From Buttiauxella massiliensis (GTDB taxonomy: Bacteria; Pseudomonadota; Gammaproteobacteria; Enterobacterales; Enterobacteriaceae), in the NCBI RefSeq assembly GCF_902500225.1, contig NZ_LR722651.1, positions 124,001 through 188,000 on the forward strand: a stretch of 64,000 nucleotides of DNA, in the 5' to 3' direction. This document shows positions 36,514 through 46,410 of the stretch, piece after piece; positions within the stretch are counted from its first letter, which is position 1, and the number at the start of each line of letters is the position of its first letter. The position numbers were made by a program, and so were the translations under genes. Below the pieces are notes generated by a model that was not told the origin of the DNA, did not search any database, and worked only from the letters and a program-made list of their open reading frames with translations.

Positions 36514-38052
36514 TCAGAACAACCCTAACGGCTTATCCGAGTAACTCACCAGCAGGCACTTGGTCTGCTGATAATGGTCCAGCATCATTTTATGGGTTTC
36601 CCGCCCGATACCGGATTGTTTGTAGCCCCCAAATGCCGCATGCGCTGGATAAGCGTGATAACAGTTAGTCCACACGCGCCCCGCCTGAATGCCACGGCCC
36701 ATTTTGTACGCCAGATTACCGTTACGACTCCAGACACCAGCCCCGAGGCCATATTCAGTATCGTTCGCCAGCTCCAGTGCTTCTTCTACAGTTTTGAAGG
36801 TTGTCACGGCGAGCACCGGCCCGAAGATCTCTTCCTGGAAAACGCGCATATTATTTTTGCCGAACAGAATGGTTGGCTCGAGGTAATAACCCGCTTTCAG
36901 GTCACCCTCCAATGCTTTGCGGCGCCCACCAGTCAGGACATCAGCCCCTTCTTTTTTGCCGATATCGATGTAGTTCAGAATGGTTTCCATCTGCCCTTGT
37001 GACACCTGCGCCCCCATTTGGGTACGTGAGTCCAGAGGGTTACCACTGCGGATAGATTCCACACGGCGAATCGCACGCTCCATAAAGCGTTCATAGATGG
37101 ATTCCTGCACCAACGCGCGGCTCGGGCAGGTACACACTTCGCCCTGGTTGAAGGCGAACAGCGCAAAACCTTCCAGTGCCTTGTCGAAAAATGCGTCCTC
37201 TTCGTCCATCACATCAGCAAAGAAAATATTTGGGGATTTACCACCCAACTCCAGCGTGACCGGGATAATGTTTTGAGTCGCATACTGCATTATCTGCTGG
37301 CCCACTTCAGTCGAGCCGGTAAAAGCAACTTTGGCGATACGTTTGGAGGTTGCCAGATATTCACCGATTTCACCGCCAGCACCGTTCACTACGTTGATGA
37401 CACCCGGCGGTAGCAAATCTCCCACCAACTCCATCAACAGCAGAACCGACAGCGGCGTTAAACGCGCAGGTTTGAGCACGATGCAGTTGCCCGCCGCCAG
37501 CGCCGGAGCCATTTTCCAGCTCGCCATCAGCAGCGGGAAGTTCCACGGAATAATTTGTGCTACGACACCCAGCGGTTCATGGAAGTGATACGCCACAGTA
37601 TCGCCATCAACTTCGCTGATCCCGCCTTCCTGAGCGCGAATACAGGACGCAAAATAGCGGAAATGGTCGATAGCCAAAGGCACGTCGGCACCGCTGGTTT
37701 CACGGATTGGTTTGCCATTATCCCAGGTCTCAGCCGCCGCCAGCAGCTCAATATTCTGCTCCATGCGATCGGCTATTTTTAGCAGAATATTGGCACGTTC
37801 CTGAACTGACATACCGCCCCAGCCTGCTTTTGCCTCATGCGCTGCATCTAACGCTAAATCAATATCGCCTTTGCTGGAGCTGGCTATCTCGCATAGAGGT
37901 TGCCCAGTAACTGGGGTAAGGTTTTCGTAGTATTTTCCCTCGACAGGAGCGACCCACTGGCCGCCAATGAAATTGTCGTAACGAGGTTTAAGCTTGAGCG
38001 GGAAACCATACTCGCCCGGGATAATTCGGGTATCGGGAGGATTATTTGTCAT
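36514..38052 (-). CDS. aldB: acetaldehyde dehydrogenase AldB
   Basis: 512 residues, same length as E. coli AldB and nearly identical over long stretches. NADP-dependent aldehyde dehydrogenase acting on acetaldehyde and other short aldehydes. Catalytic cysteine region [13 protein letters not shown]; general base glutamate in T-L-E-L-G-G-K-S; cofactor loop F-T-G-S-T-E-V-G. The start was set at 38052 with AAGGAG upstream; the frame is open 20 codons further without support. In E. coli it is controlled by RpoS, CRP and Fis; no such site was worked out here. Confidence 0.96.
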   Translation of the reverse strand: MTNNPPDTRIIPGEYGFPLKLKPRYDNFIGGQWVAPVEGKYYENLTPVTGQPLCEIASSSKGDIDLALDAAHEAKAGWGGMSVQERANILLKIADRMEQNIELLAAAETWDNGKPIRETSGADVPLAIDHFRYFASCIRAQEGGISEVDGDTVAYHFHEPLGVVAQIIPWNFPLLMASWKMAPALAAGNCIVLKPARLTPLSVLLLMELVGDLLPPGVINVVNGAGGEIGEYLATSKRIAKVAFTGSTEVGQQIMQYATQNIIPVTLELGGKSPNIFFADVMDEEDAFFDKALEGFALFAFNQGEVCTCPSRALVQESIYERFMERAIRRVESIRSGNPLDSRTQMGAQVSQGQMETILNYIDIGKKEGADVLTGGRRKALEGDLKAGYYLEPTILFGKNNMRVFQEEIFGPVLAVTTFKTVEEALELANDTEYGLGAGVWSRNGNLAYKMGRGIQAGRVWTNCYHAYPAHAAFGGYKQSGIGRETHKMMLDHYQQTKCLLVSYSDKPLGLF

Positions 38053-38240
38053 GTGAATCTCCTTGTCGTTTGCACTCTCAAGCGTAGTCGCCAGCGGTGA
38101 ATTCTTCGCCAATGTTTGAGCGCTTTACGACACAGGTCACGGATTGGTTTTTCGCTGATTAAGAGTAATCAGCCTGCAGGTTATTGGTTTTGATACATAC
38201 TTAAAGTTTACCTTTTCCCGTTTCGCTACAAGGATCGCTC

Positions 38241-39110
38241 ATGCGCCTGTTTATTAGTTTCGATGTGGGCGGCACCCACGTTAAGCATGGTTTGTTCACT
38301 GAAGAGGGGGAGGTGCTGATCGCTGAAGAGTATGACACTCACTATGACCGCCAGCAGTTTCTGGATGCCTGGCAAAGTGTGGTGGCGGGCTATCGGCAGC
38401 ATAATGAAATTGCCGGGATTGCCATCAGTTTTCCCGGTTATATCAACCCTCATACCGGCAATGTCCCCAAAGCGGGGGCACTTGAGTTTCTTGACGGCTG
38501 CAATTTGCTGGAGATTTTTGGCGAACTGACAGACCTGCCCATTACAGTTGAAAATGATGCTAACTGTGCAGCCCTCGGTGAGATGTGGTTGGGTGCGGGC
38601 AATGAATATGATTCGCTGGTCTGCGTGACGATTGGTACCGGCATTGGCGGTGGCATTATCGTAAACCGAGAACTTATGCGCGGTTCGCACTTCCGGGCCG
38701 GTGAATTTGGCGTATTGCCGGTAGGAAAATATGGCGAGGATATGCATCAGTTGGCGTCAGCCAAAGGGTTGATGGATGCATGCCGTCGCGAGATGAATAT
38801 CCCGGCAGATGAGAAAATTCGCGGTCAGGATATTTTTGCCCGAGCTGAAACAGATCTGCATATTCAGGGTGTTATCGACAACTGGGTGAAATACCTGGCG
38901 CGTGGGATTTATAGCGTTGTGTCACTATTTGATCCTCAAGCGATTTTGCTGGGCGGCGGCGTCAGTACTCAGCCTATGCTCTACCCGATGCTGGAACGTC
39001 ACCTGGAAGGGTTTAAGTTCTGGGATGTGCTACAAGTGCCGATTCGCCCCTGCAAGCTGGGGAATAAGGCGGGTATGCTTGGCGCGGTTTGGCTGGCAAA
39101 ACAGAAATAA
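38241..39110 (+). CDS. ROK family sugar kinase
   Basis: 289 residues. N-terminal phosphate-1 motif F-D-V-G-G-T-H-V-K-H-G; phosphate-2 and ROK region C-V-T-I-G-T-G-I-G-G-G-I-I-V-N; adenosine motif L-G-G-G-V-S. The catalytic aspartate is in E-N-D-A-N-C-A-A-L-G-E. The Cys-rich zinc motif of ROK repressors and glucokinases is missing (here G-E-F-G-V-L-P-V-G-K-Y-G), as in the BglK/YdhR-like branch. No helix-turn-helix, so it is a kinase and not a repressor. Substrate unknown. Monocistronic, divergent from aldB. Confidence 0.82.
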   Translation: MRLFISFDVGGTHVKHGLFTEEGEVLIAEEYDTHYDRQQFLDAWQSVVAGYRQHNEIAGIAISFPGYINPHTGNVPKAGALEFLDGCNLLEIFGELTDLPITVENDANCAALGEMWLGAGNEYDSLVCVTIGTGIGGGIIVNRELMRGSHFRAGEFGVLPVGKYGEDMHQLASAKGLMDACRREMNIPADEKIRGQDIFARAETDLHIQGVIDNWVKYLARGIYSVVSLFDPQAILLGGGVSTQPMLYPMLERHLEGFKFWDVLQVPIRPCKLGNKAGMLGAVWLAKQK

Positions 39111-39135
39111 AAAAAGCCCGACGAATTTGTCGGGC
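39111..39135 (-). terminator. terminator for the OmpA-like gene
   Basis: Perfect 7-bp stem GCCCGAC/GTCGGGC (39116-39135) with the T-run on the minus strand only. It would stop transcription coming from the OmpA-like gene; on the plus strand no T-run follows the ROK gene. Confidence 0.75.
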
Positions 39136-39176
39136 AACGGACGATTAATGAAATATTTCTTATATACCTCTCATAC

Positions 39177-39238
39177 TTCGTGCCACACAGGAAAAATGCG
39201 CTTACATGCTTCCAGGGAGTGGCACGAAATAATTAAGG
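39177..39238. other. long stem-loop in the 3' region of the OmpA-like transcript
   Basis: TTCGTGCCAC (39177-39186) and GTGGCACGAA (39229-39238) form a perfect 10-bp stem enclosing 42 bases. It lies 51 bases past the OmpA-like stop and before the terminator, so it would be in the 3' UTR. No known RNA family recognised. Confidence 0.5.
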
Positions 39239-39289
39239 TAACTTCTTTCTGCACTTTCGGGATGAATTCACGTTCTCAGGGGTGAATAC

Positions 39290-40336
39290 TTACTGTTCAC
39301 CTGCAATCTCAACCACAACACGGCGGTCTGGAGCCAGGCAATCAATCAGTTGTGACTTAGGCATACCGTCTGCACAGGTGTTGCCGGTCACGGAATCACT
39401 TTCACCACGGCCTTCGGCTCGCACATTTTGAGCAGGCAAACCTTGCGCTATTAGTGCATCAACAACCGCTTGTGCACGCTGAGCAGAAAGCTGCTGATTG
39501 TATTGCTCTGAACCCAGACGATCGCTGTAGCCAACAACTGTTGTTGAGCTGTTTTTCGCAGCTTGCATATCCGGGCTGTTATACAGCTGCTGGATTGCCG
39601 CATGGCCTTCTGAAGTCAGTTCTGCGGAGTTAAAGCCGAACAGCACGTCAGATTTCAGATTGAATTTTTTCACCTCAGGAGCCGCTGGCGCAGGTTCCAC
39701 AACCGGTGCGATCACTGCGTCATCATGCTGGCCGAAGCGATAAACAACACCGGCTGATACAGAGCTTACATCGCTGCTGAGACCAATCTGGTTGGAGTTT
39801 CCGACGTTGCTCACCCATTGGTATTCCAGACGGCCCGCCCAGTTTTTGGTGAAGGCATATTCGGTACCGATTGCAGCCAACGGGCGCACGCCAGTTTCAA
39901 AATTGCTATGACCTGCGTTGTTAACTTCTGCGCGGTAACCCATCGCACCAGCACGGCCATAAATATCCCAGTTATCAGTCAAGCCGTAGCTCGCTTTCAG
40001 AGAAAGTTGCAGGCCCTGGCTTTCCATTTTTCCGCCAGCAACACCGTTATTACCGTTGATACCCATGTTGCCCAGGTAGTCGTATCCACCTTCAACCGCT
40101 AACCATGGAAGAACCTGATAACCTGCAAATACGCCGCCGCTAACGTTGTCTTTGTCGAAATCGAAGTCAGTTGCGTTGCTCACGTTATCGTTGAAATCTT
40201 TGTTGCCGCTGGCATCAAAATAATGCGACCAGCCCATTTTAGCGCCGCCGTACCAGGTATTCGCGTCTGCCGCAGCAAATACGTTAGAAACTGCGCAAGC
40301 GTTCAGCACGATTAAAGCTACAAGAGTCTTTTTCAT
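39290..40336 (-). CDS. OmpA family outer-membrane protein (paralogue)
   Basis: 348 residues. Signal peptide of about 21 residues ending S-N-V-F-A; an eight-strand beta-barrel domain to about residue 195 (begins A-D-A-N-T-W-Y-G-G-A-K-M-G-W-S); a short P/A-rich hinge (V-V-E-P-A-P-A-A-P); then the C-terminal OmpA peptidoglycan-binding domain (F-G-F-N-S-A-E-L-T, V-V-G-Y-S-D-R-L-G-S, L-S-A-Q-R-A-Q-A-V, G-R-G-E-S). It follows the OmpA plan, but its location beside aldB/yibHI shows it is a paralogue and not the ompA of the sulA locus. The start at 40336 gives M-K-K-T. A divergent or co-oriented IprA-like regulator gene lies 224 bases upstream. Confidence 0.88.
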   Translation of the reverse strand: MKKTLVALIVLNACAVSNVFAAADANTWYGGAKMGWSHYFDASGNKDFNDNVSNATDFDFDKDNVSGGVFAGYQVLPWLAVEGGYDYLGNMGINGNNGVAGGKMESQGLQLSLKASYGLTDNWDIYGRAGAMGYRAEVNNAGHSNFETGVRPLAAIGTEYAFTKNWAGRLEYQWVSNVGNSNQIGLSSDVSSVSAGVVYRFGQHDDAVIAPVVEPAPAAPEVKKFNLKSDVLFGFNSAELTSEGHAAIQQLYNSPDMQAAKNSSTTVVGYSDRLGSEQYNQQLSAQRAQAVVDALIAQGLPAQNVRAEGRGESDSVTGNTCADGMPKSQLIDCLAPDRRVVVEIAGEQ

Positions 40337-40560
40337 ATATTCCCTAACATATCCCATTTCTGAGCAAACGACCCAGAATTAAAAAGCCATAAGTTTGTCG
40401 ACACGGATAATAGAGGGAGAGTTCACAGATTTGAAATTATAATAAGTTTATTTTTAAATTTTTTCTTATCAAGAAGAACAATTACCAGGCACCATCACAT
40501 AATGGCTTCTGGTAATTGACATAAAATGCTAAAATCACATTTTAAGTATTCTTGCTTGCG

Positions 40561-41190
40561 TCAAATTTTATCTGGCAATTCATTCATCTGTAATAAATAA
40601 CCGCCTCTTTTGAGCTCGAGATGATTCGTTGCCTTTAAAGCAAACAGGACATTAAGAACACTGCTGCGTGATAAATGTGTTCTTTCTTGTATATATTCAA
40701 GAACTGAAACACGCATTCTCGTCTCCAATGGCAACTGAATAATTTCCTGAAGATGGTTGCAAATAACTGAATAGGTACGCTGCTGAACCACCAAATCATC
40801 TCGATAAAAGAGATAACTATTAAAGTAAGCTAATGTAATAGATACGTCACGCCACAGATTTTGTTGGTCGAATATTTCCATGGCTTTTTTAGCACTGACG
40901 CGCAATATCGTTGAATCAGTATCGACGCGCAGAATATGGCAGCGCAGGGTTTGCAGTGATTCAGCCAGACCAAACAAATGCGGATCGTATGCACCGGCGA
41001 TCACCAGCCCATCGGTAGCGCGCAACACCGACAACTCACCTTGGATAAACAGATAGAGCTGCGCTTCGCCTTTATATTCCCAATGCAATCTTTTACGAGG
41101 CACGACTTTCATTTCTGTGCTGAAAGGCTTCAATGCTTCAAGCAAACGCCCAATGGATTCATCCGGTCTGACGGGTGCAGATAACGGCAT
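40561..41190 (-). CDS. IprA/YaiV-like winged helix-turn-helix regulator
   Basis: 209 residues. N-terminal cyclic-nucleotide-binding-like barrel (L-Y-L-F-I-Q-G-E-L-S-V-L-R near residues 48-60, then F-G-L-A-E-S-L) and C-terminal helix-turn-helix (E-R-T-H-L-S-R-S-S-V-L-N-V-L-F-A-L). Its plan and end (L-Q-M-N-E-L-P) resemble E. coli IprA (YaiV), a regulator linked to oxidative stress, but it looks like a paralogue. The start was set at 41190 with GAGG upstream; the frame is open 54 codons further through AT-rich sequence. Same strand and upstream of the OmpA paralogue, so likely its regulator (inference). Confidence 0.75.
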   Translation of the reverse strand: MPLSAPVRPDESIGRLLEALKPFSTEMKVVPRKRLHWEYKGEAQLYLFIQGELSVLRATDGLVIAGAYDPHLFGLAESLQTLRCHILRVDTDSTILRVSAKKAMEIFDQQNLWRDVSITLAYFNSYLFYRDDLVVQQRTYSVICNHLQEIIQLPLETRMRVSVLEYIQERTHLSRSSVLNVLFALKATNHLELKRGGYLLQMNELPDKI

Positions 41191-41448
41191 AATTTTTCCT
41201 CGGTGAATGAGTTCTTTATGATTATAGGCATCATGCCAGAAGTTTAAAATTAAATAAAAGCCGTATTGAGCAAGATACTTTACCAGGGCATCATCGCAAA
41301 TGTAACAATTGAATATCCAGAAACAATTTATACTTAGTTGAAATAATAACATACGTCATTTAAATTTAAATTTAATTAAATATCCACTCGCAAAATTAAC
41401 ATCTCCCCTCTACCTTTTCCGGTTCCCATCTCACCGGAAATTACTCTT

Positions 41449-41793
41449 ATGTTCTTAGATTATTTCGCACTGGGCTTATTATGCTTTGCCGCTCTAGTCG
41501 TGTTTTACGGAATAATTGTCATTCACGATATTCCCTACGAAATCGCCGTTGAGCGCAACCATCCTCATCAAGACGCTATTCACGCTGCCGGATGGGTCAG
41601 CCTGTTAACGCTGCATGTGTTATGGCCTTTTATCTGGATTTGGGCAATGTTGTACCGTGAAGACCGTGGTTGGGGATTTCGCGCCAAAGAAAATGACAAC
41701 ATGGTACAACTGCAAACCCGCCTCGCTTTGCTTGAAAAAAAACTCGCCGCTCATAGTGCCAATAGCCCGAAAGGCTTGCCCCATTCAGACTAA
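41449..41793 (+). CDS. yibI: YibI family inner-membrane protein (DUF3302)
   Basis: 114 residues (E. coli YibI about 120). Two membrane spans (about 5-25 and 47-65) and a charged C-terminal coiled-coil-like tail (M-V-Q-L-Q-T-R-L-A-L-L-E-K-K-L). The block V-I-H-D-I-P-Y-E-I-A ... R-N-H-P-H-Q-D-A-I-H-A-A-G-W-V-S-L is the DUF3302 signature. Twenty bases before yibH; such pairs are thought to form membrane-fusion type export systems. Confidence 0.9.
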   Translation: MFLDYFALGLLCFAALVVFYGIIVIHDIPYEIAVERNHPHQDAIHAAGWVSLLTLHVLWPFIWIWAMLYREDRGWGFRAKENDNMVQLQTRLALLEKKLAAHSANSPKGLPHSD

Positions 41794-41813
41794 TTAAATG
41801 ACCAGGAAATATC

Positions 41814-42953
41814 GTGGAATTATTACTGATCCTTATTTACGCTGCCATTTGTATTTGTATATTCAAACTATTCAAAATACCCCTGAATAAATGGTCAGTA
41901 CCAACCGCAATATTAGGTGGGGTTATTCTGCTGAGTGGTTTAGTCCTGACGATGAATTACAACCATCCGTACACTGAACGCGCGCAGATGCTGACCGTGA
42001 CGGTGCCGATTATTCCTGAAGTCCAGGGTACGGTCATTGCAGTCACCCCTAACACCAATAAGATGCTGAAAAAAGGTGATTTTCTTTTCAGTATCGACCC
42101 CACGCCTTACCAGTCAAAAGTCGATGTGATTAAAGGCGAAATTGAAACCGCACAGCAAAATGTTGAAGTGCTCAAGGCCCGACTTGCCGCGCAAAACGCC
42201 GATATCGAACAGTACAAAGCTAATCGTGACCTGGCGTTAAAAGACGCCAACCGCTACCGCGAAGGCAGCCGCGACCGCATGAAAAGCCCGTTTACCGATC
42301 AGGAAGTGGTGACGGCGCAAGAAAACTATCTTGCGACTCAGGCACAATGGCGTTCAGCACAATCGAAACGCGACCAAACCAAAGCACAGTTGGCCGCTCT
42401 GGTCGGGGGCGAAAACGCTACGGTATATAAGCTCAAATCCGGCCTGAAAGAGGCGCAATATAACCTCGACAGAACCACCGTTCGCGCTCCAGACGCGGGT
42501 TACGTCACGCAGGTTTTACTCAAACCGGGCATGTTCTTGCGCCCGCTGCCGCTGCGCCCGGCAATGGTATTTGTACCACAGCAAAAAACCGATATTTATG
42601 CGGCATTCCGCCAAAATTCAGCACTGCGTTTACACGCAGGCGACAAAGCCGAAGTGGTGTTTAACGGAATTCCTGGCAAAGTTTTTCCAGGCACGGTGAA
42701 GCAGATTTTGCCGGTGGTTGCCAACAGTAGCTTCCAGGCACAGGGATTCTTGCAGGGATTGAGTCAAAATCCGGGGCTGGATGGTATTTATGCTGACATT
42801 TCCTTAGACCCTAACCCTGAGATTAAAGCGCTACCGAAAGGCACAACCGCCCAGGTGGCGGTGTACACCGACCACGTTGAGCACTTGTCGATTCTGCGCA
42901 AAATCCTGCTGCGCATGACGAGCTGGACGCATTATCTCTATCTTGATCACTAA
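41814..42953 (+). CDS. yibH: HlyD family membrane fusion protein YibH
   Basis: 379 residues (E. coli YibH 378) starting at GTG 41814 with CAGGAAA upstream. One N-terminal membrane anchor pair (about 5-20 and 28-46), a biotinyl-lipoyl-like half motif (P-E-V-Q-G-T-V-I-A-V-T-P-N-T-N), a long coiled-coil hairpin (about 100-215), and a second lipoyl half (R-T-T-V-R-A-P-D-A-G-Y-V-T-Q-V). Ends M-T-S-W-T-H-Y-L-Y-L-D-H as in E. coli. Probably the periplasmic adaptor of an exporter; the partner and substrate are unknown. Confidence 0.92.
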   Translation: MELLLILIYAAICICIFKLFKIPLNKWSVPTAILGGVILLSGLVLTMNYNHPYTERAQMLTVTVPIIPEVQGTVIAVTPNTNKMLKKGDFLFSIDPTPYQSKVDVIKGEIETAQQNVEVLKARLAAQNADIEQYKANRDLALKDANRYREGSRDRMKSPFTDQEVVTAQENYLATQAQWRSAQSKRDQTKAQLAALVGGENATVYKLKSGLKEAQYNLDRTTVRAPDAGYVTQVLLKPGMFLRPLPLRPAMVFVPQQKTDIYAAFRQNSALRLHAGDKAEVVFNGIPGKVFPGTVKQILPVVANSSFQAQGFLQGLSQNPGLDGIYADISLDPNPEIKALPKGTTAQVAVYTDHVEHLSILRKILLRMTSWTHYLYLDH

Positions 42954-42962
42954 CCGATCAAT

Positions 42963-42986
42963 GGGATCTCTGATTGCAGAGATCCC
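42963..42986. terminator. hairpin between yibH and the GH127 remnant
   Basis: GGGATCTCTG-ATTG-CAGAGATCCC, perfect 10-bp stem between two convergent genes. No T-run on either strand, so termination would need help; it may act as an RNA-end stabiliser. Confidence 0.55.
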
Positions 42987-42998
42987 AACGATCCTGCT

Positions 42999-44855
42999 TT
43001 ACTCGCCGTTCACCCAAATGCGCATTTCCCCTTCCCCACGGTTCGCCCAACTAAACCACGGAATAAAGGTCAGCTTTTTGGCCTCGGCTTTTACTGGCGA
43101 TTTATCATAGTGATACAACGCCTGTTGATCGGCTTGCTCGCAAGATTTACGCTCGCCATCCGCCTGAATCAGCACTTTGTGGGCGAAAATCCCTTTGCCT
43201 TCAATCAGGCTGAACGTGCTCTCTTTCGGCAAATAAAGGTTATGCAATTCCGCGCCGTTATCCGCTTCTTCAAGGCAATAAACCAGCGGCCCGCGTTGTA
43301 CTGCCACTTTCCCGGCCACGTGGCGCAGCAGCGGGTTGCCGTAAACACGGCGCACCGGCATCGGTAACGTCAGACTGATGCGGTCGCCCTCCTGCCATTC
43401 ACGGTTAAGATGCAGATAACCTTTGCGAATGTCCCCTTCACAGCTTTCGCCATTCAGCAAAACCTGCGGGTTTTCGCACCAGTCCGGTAAACGCAATGCA
43501 ATCGTATGTTGCAGCGCGTGCGGCGAGGTCACGGTGATCTCGACTTGTTCGTCCCACGGGTAATTGCCACTGACTTTCAGGCGCAGTTCTTTATCGCCCA
43601 CCGGTACCGCCATTTCGTTGCCGACATACAGATGCACATACAAAGCGCCTGGCTGCGGCGTGTAAATGTAATGGCCTAGCGAAGTCAGCACACGCGCGAT
43701 ATTTGGCGGGCAACAGGCGCAGCCAAACCAGCGCTGGCGAACCGGTTTGACGTGGTCGTAAATATGGTTAAACGCCAGGGTTTTCGGGTGAACTTCCAAC
43801 GGATTGACATAGAAGAAATGCTTGCCGTCCAGCGCCATTCCGCCGAGCACCGTGTTGTAGAGCGCGCGTTCCATCACGTCAGCAAAACGGCTGTCGGCTT
43901 CCATTTGCAACATGCGACGGGCGTACATCATCAGGCCAATTGAGGCGCAGCTTTCGGCGTACACCGTGTCATTCGGCAGATCGTAATCAGAGCTAAACGC
44001 TTCGCCGCTGCTTTGCGAGCCAATGCCGCCGGTGATGTACATCTGGCGCTGCACCATGTTGTCCCACAGACGCAGGCAGGTCTGGCGTTTCTCTTCATCT
44101 TTATGCAGCCGCGCCAGGTGCGCCACGCCGGCCATCAGGTAAACAAAACGCACAGCGTGACCGATGGCTGTTTGCTGCAACGCCAGCGGCTCGTGCGCCT
44201 GACTGTAGGCTTTGTCTTTCACCATCCACGCCGTGCCGTGAATATTCCAGTGCGAGGTACGCCCACGTTTTTCATATTCGATATCGTAGAAATGCGGCTG
44301 TGCTCCACGTTCTTCAACAAAGTAATTCACCAGATTCAGATAACACGGGTTGTCGGTGACTTCATATAAACGCATCAGCGCCAGTTCGATTTCCGGGTGG
44401 CCTGGATAACCGTGAAGCTGGTTCTCGCCGGGGCCAAACACGCCATCGATATGGTCAGCAATACGGCAAACCACATCTAACAGGCGGCGCTTTCCGGTGG
44501 CCTGGAAGAACGCCACGCCCGCTTCAATCATGTGCCCGGCGCAGTAAAGTTCGTGGCATTCCGCGAGGTTCGTCCAGCGCAGTTCTGGCGCTTTAACGGT
44601 GAAATAAGTATTCAGATAACCGTCTGCACACTGCGCCGCTTCCACCAGTTCGATGACTTCATCGGCGGTTTTTTCCAGTTCCGCATCTGGCTTCTGGCAC
44701 AGCGACCACGCCACCGCTTCCAGCCATTTCGCCACGTCGCTGTCCTGGAAAACCATGCCGTAAAACTCGCCGTCTTTGCGCCCCGCCGCGATTTCAAAGT
44801 TTTCGATGGCGTGGCTTGGATCAGCCTCGGTAATGCGGTCGTTCAGCGCATCCCA
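42999..44855 (-). pseudogene. GH127 beta-L-arabinofuranosidase, 5'-truncated by deletion
   Basis: Glycoside hydrolase of family GH127 (DUF1680) lacking its true start. The reading frame is intact from about 44855 ([12 protein letters not shown]) to the stop, but the conserved N-terminal residues before that tryptophan are gone and replaced by transporter sequence in another frame, with a TGA just upstream. The first in-frame ATG is 44756 (M-V-F-Q-D-S-D-V), which would give 585 residues without about 70 family residues. Catalytic-region motifs remain: W-F-G-C-A-C-C-P-P-N (nucleophile cysteine) and D-L-P-N-D-T-V-Y-A-E. Product probably inactive or absent. Confidence 0.75.
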
Positions 44856-45258
44856 CTGAAAGAAGGAGATAAGTGCCGAACGCCCAGAGGATTTTCATAT
44901 TGGCACTGAGATCCGGTACCGTGAACGTCAGCACGCCGATTACGCCGATAGGCACTGCGACCCACAATTGCCATGGGCGAAAACGCCCAAAGCGGCTCTG
45001 GGTTCGGTCAGCAAGAATCCCCATTAACGGATCGGAAATAGCGTCAAAGACACGTAAAGCGATAAATAGCGTCCCGACAATAGCTGGAGTTAAACCGAAT
45101 ACATCGGTATAGAAAAAGGTCAGGAAGTTCATGATAAGACAGGTTATTACCGTCCCGCCTGCGTCACCTAATCCGTAGCCTATTTTCTCGCGAACAGATA
45201 ACCTGTCATTTAAATCGGAGATAACAATATCAGTCTTATTTATAGGGGTAGAGGTCAT
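44821..45258 (-). pseudogene. GPH-family sugar:cation symporter, N-terminal remnant
   Basis: First ~120 residues of a melibiose/glucuronide-type (GPH, YicJ-like) transporter: [12 protein letters not shown], then [18 protein letters not shown], the family motif. After [11 protein letters not shown] the frame reads unrelated residues (G-C-A-E-R-P) and stops, because the GH127 sequence has been joined there out of frame. Full members have about 460 residues. The junction lies near 44855-44870. Divergent from an intact AraC regulator at 45499. Confidence 0.78.
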
Positions 45259-45498
45259 GATTTACGCCTCGCATTATCGGGTTAAATACCTGGATTTGTT
45301 ATTTTTGTATTTGCAAAGTACCCGAGTAATTTTGCACTCAATCTTAATACCAACAAGGCGATGGAAAAGTATAAAAAGGTGATAATTCCGACCTATCAAT
45401 AAAACTGTGAAGGAGATCGCCAAATACTGTCAGTAATTCCACCACTGGGTTTATTTTATCTACACCACATCAGGAACATGAACCAGGTGACTTTATAA

Positions 45499-46323
45499 TT
45501 GATTGATTTAAAAATATCTTTACCCATATCAGTGCAAAACGGCGGTCTATTCATTTCACGTGGTGTAGGGAGCCACCCACAACGAGAACTGGACTCATGG
45601 GAGATGATTTTTGTTGAAAAAGGGACACTTACGATCCTAGAGAATGATACGCTATTTAGCGTTAAGGCAGGAGAAAGCTTATTACTTTGCCCACACCGAA
45701 AACATGTCGGGGTAGGTATTTTTCCGGCTGATTTGAAATTCTACTGGCTACACTTTGAACTCAATTCACAATGCAGCACAAAATCAGACTTTCCAGAATC
45801 GTTAATATCGTTGCCACAACATGGGAAAGTCCATAATCCACAATATGTTATTTCTTTATTTCGCCAGTTTTTAAGCGAGCAAGAAGCCATTAACCGCAGC
45901 GGTGCTCTGGAATTAATTTTATTGCTGATCATGCAACAACTATCCGTAGCCGCGAATGATAACCCTCAGCCAGATAATAGCGGAGTTGCATTAGCGTACA
46001 AAGCACAGCAGCTCATTCGTACGCAGTTTCATCTGCCGATTTCCACCTCCACACTCGCCGACAAGTTACATTGCAATGCAGACTATCTCGGCCGTGTTTA
46101 TCGCCAGACGTTCCAGTTAACCATTACCGAAGCCATTCACCGCCAGCGTGTACTAAGTGCAGAGAAAATGCTGATTACTGACTCCTGCTCTCTCAGTGAG
46201 GTCGCCGAACGTTGCGGATTCCATGATGCGGGGTATTTCAGGAAAGTGTTTCGTAAAGCGATGGGATTGACACCAGCAGCATGGAAGCGACGTTACTGTA
46301 AGGTGCATATTAATTCGGATTGA
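45499..46323 (+). CDS. AraC-family regulator of the GPH/GH127 locus
   Basis: 274 residues. N-terminal cupin-like sugar-sensing domain (about 1-150; E-K-G-T-L-T-I-L-E-N-D, F-S-V-K-A-G-E-S-L-L-L-C-P) and C-terminal paired helix-turn-helix (about 170-270; L-A-D-K-L-H-C-N-A-D-Y-L-G-R-V-Y-R-Q, then E-V-A-E-R-C-G-F-H-D-A-G-Y-F-R-K-V-F-R). The start appears to be TTG at 45499 with AGGTGA nine bases before; the next in-frame ATG is residue 36, inside the sensor domain. It is divergent from the transporter remnant, so it most likely activated that now broken pathway. The reading frame itself is intact. Confidence 0.82.
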   Translation: MIDLKISLPISVQNGGLFISRGVGSHPQRELDSWEMIFVEKGTLTILENDTLFSVKAGESLLLCPHRKHVGVGIFPADLKFYWLHFELNSQCSTKSDFPESLISLPQHGKVHNPQYVISLFRQFLSEQEAINRSGALELILLLIMQQLSVAANDNPQPDNSGVALAYKAQQLIRTQFHLPISTSTLADKLHCNADYLGRVYRQTFQLTITEAIHRQRVLSAEKMLITDSCSLSEVAERCGFHDAGYFRKVFRKAMGLTPAAWKRRYCKVHINSD

Positions 46324-46361
46324 GCGTAAATGCTGATAAAGACCGCTCCCTGGTCTAAAAG

Positions 46362-46390
46362 AACAAAACCCAGAATGACTGGGCTTTGTT
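46362..46390. terminator. terminator between the AraC gene and the wecA paralogue
   Basis: AACAAAACCCAG (46362-46373) / CTGGGCTTTGTT (46379-46390), 12-bp stem with one mismatch, between convergent genes. Can serve both directions. Confidence 0.65.
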
Positions 46391-46410
46391 CCTGGACTCA
46401 ATGGGGATTA

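Noticed and set aside
36453-36668. 71-codon plus-strand ORF near the aldB end
   Set aside because: Runs through the REP element into the antisense of aldB.
39242-39284. Possible leader peptide or small RNA between the long stem-loop and the OmpA-like stop
   Set aside because: No promoter or terminator pair that would define an independent transcript.
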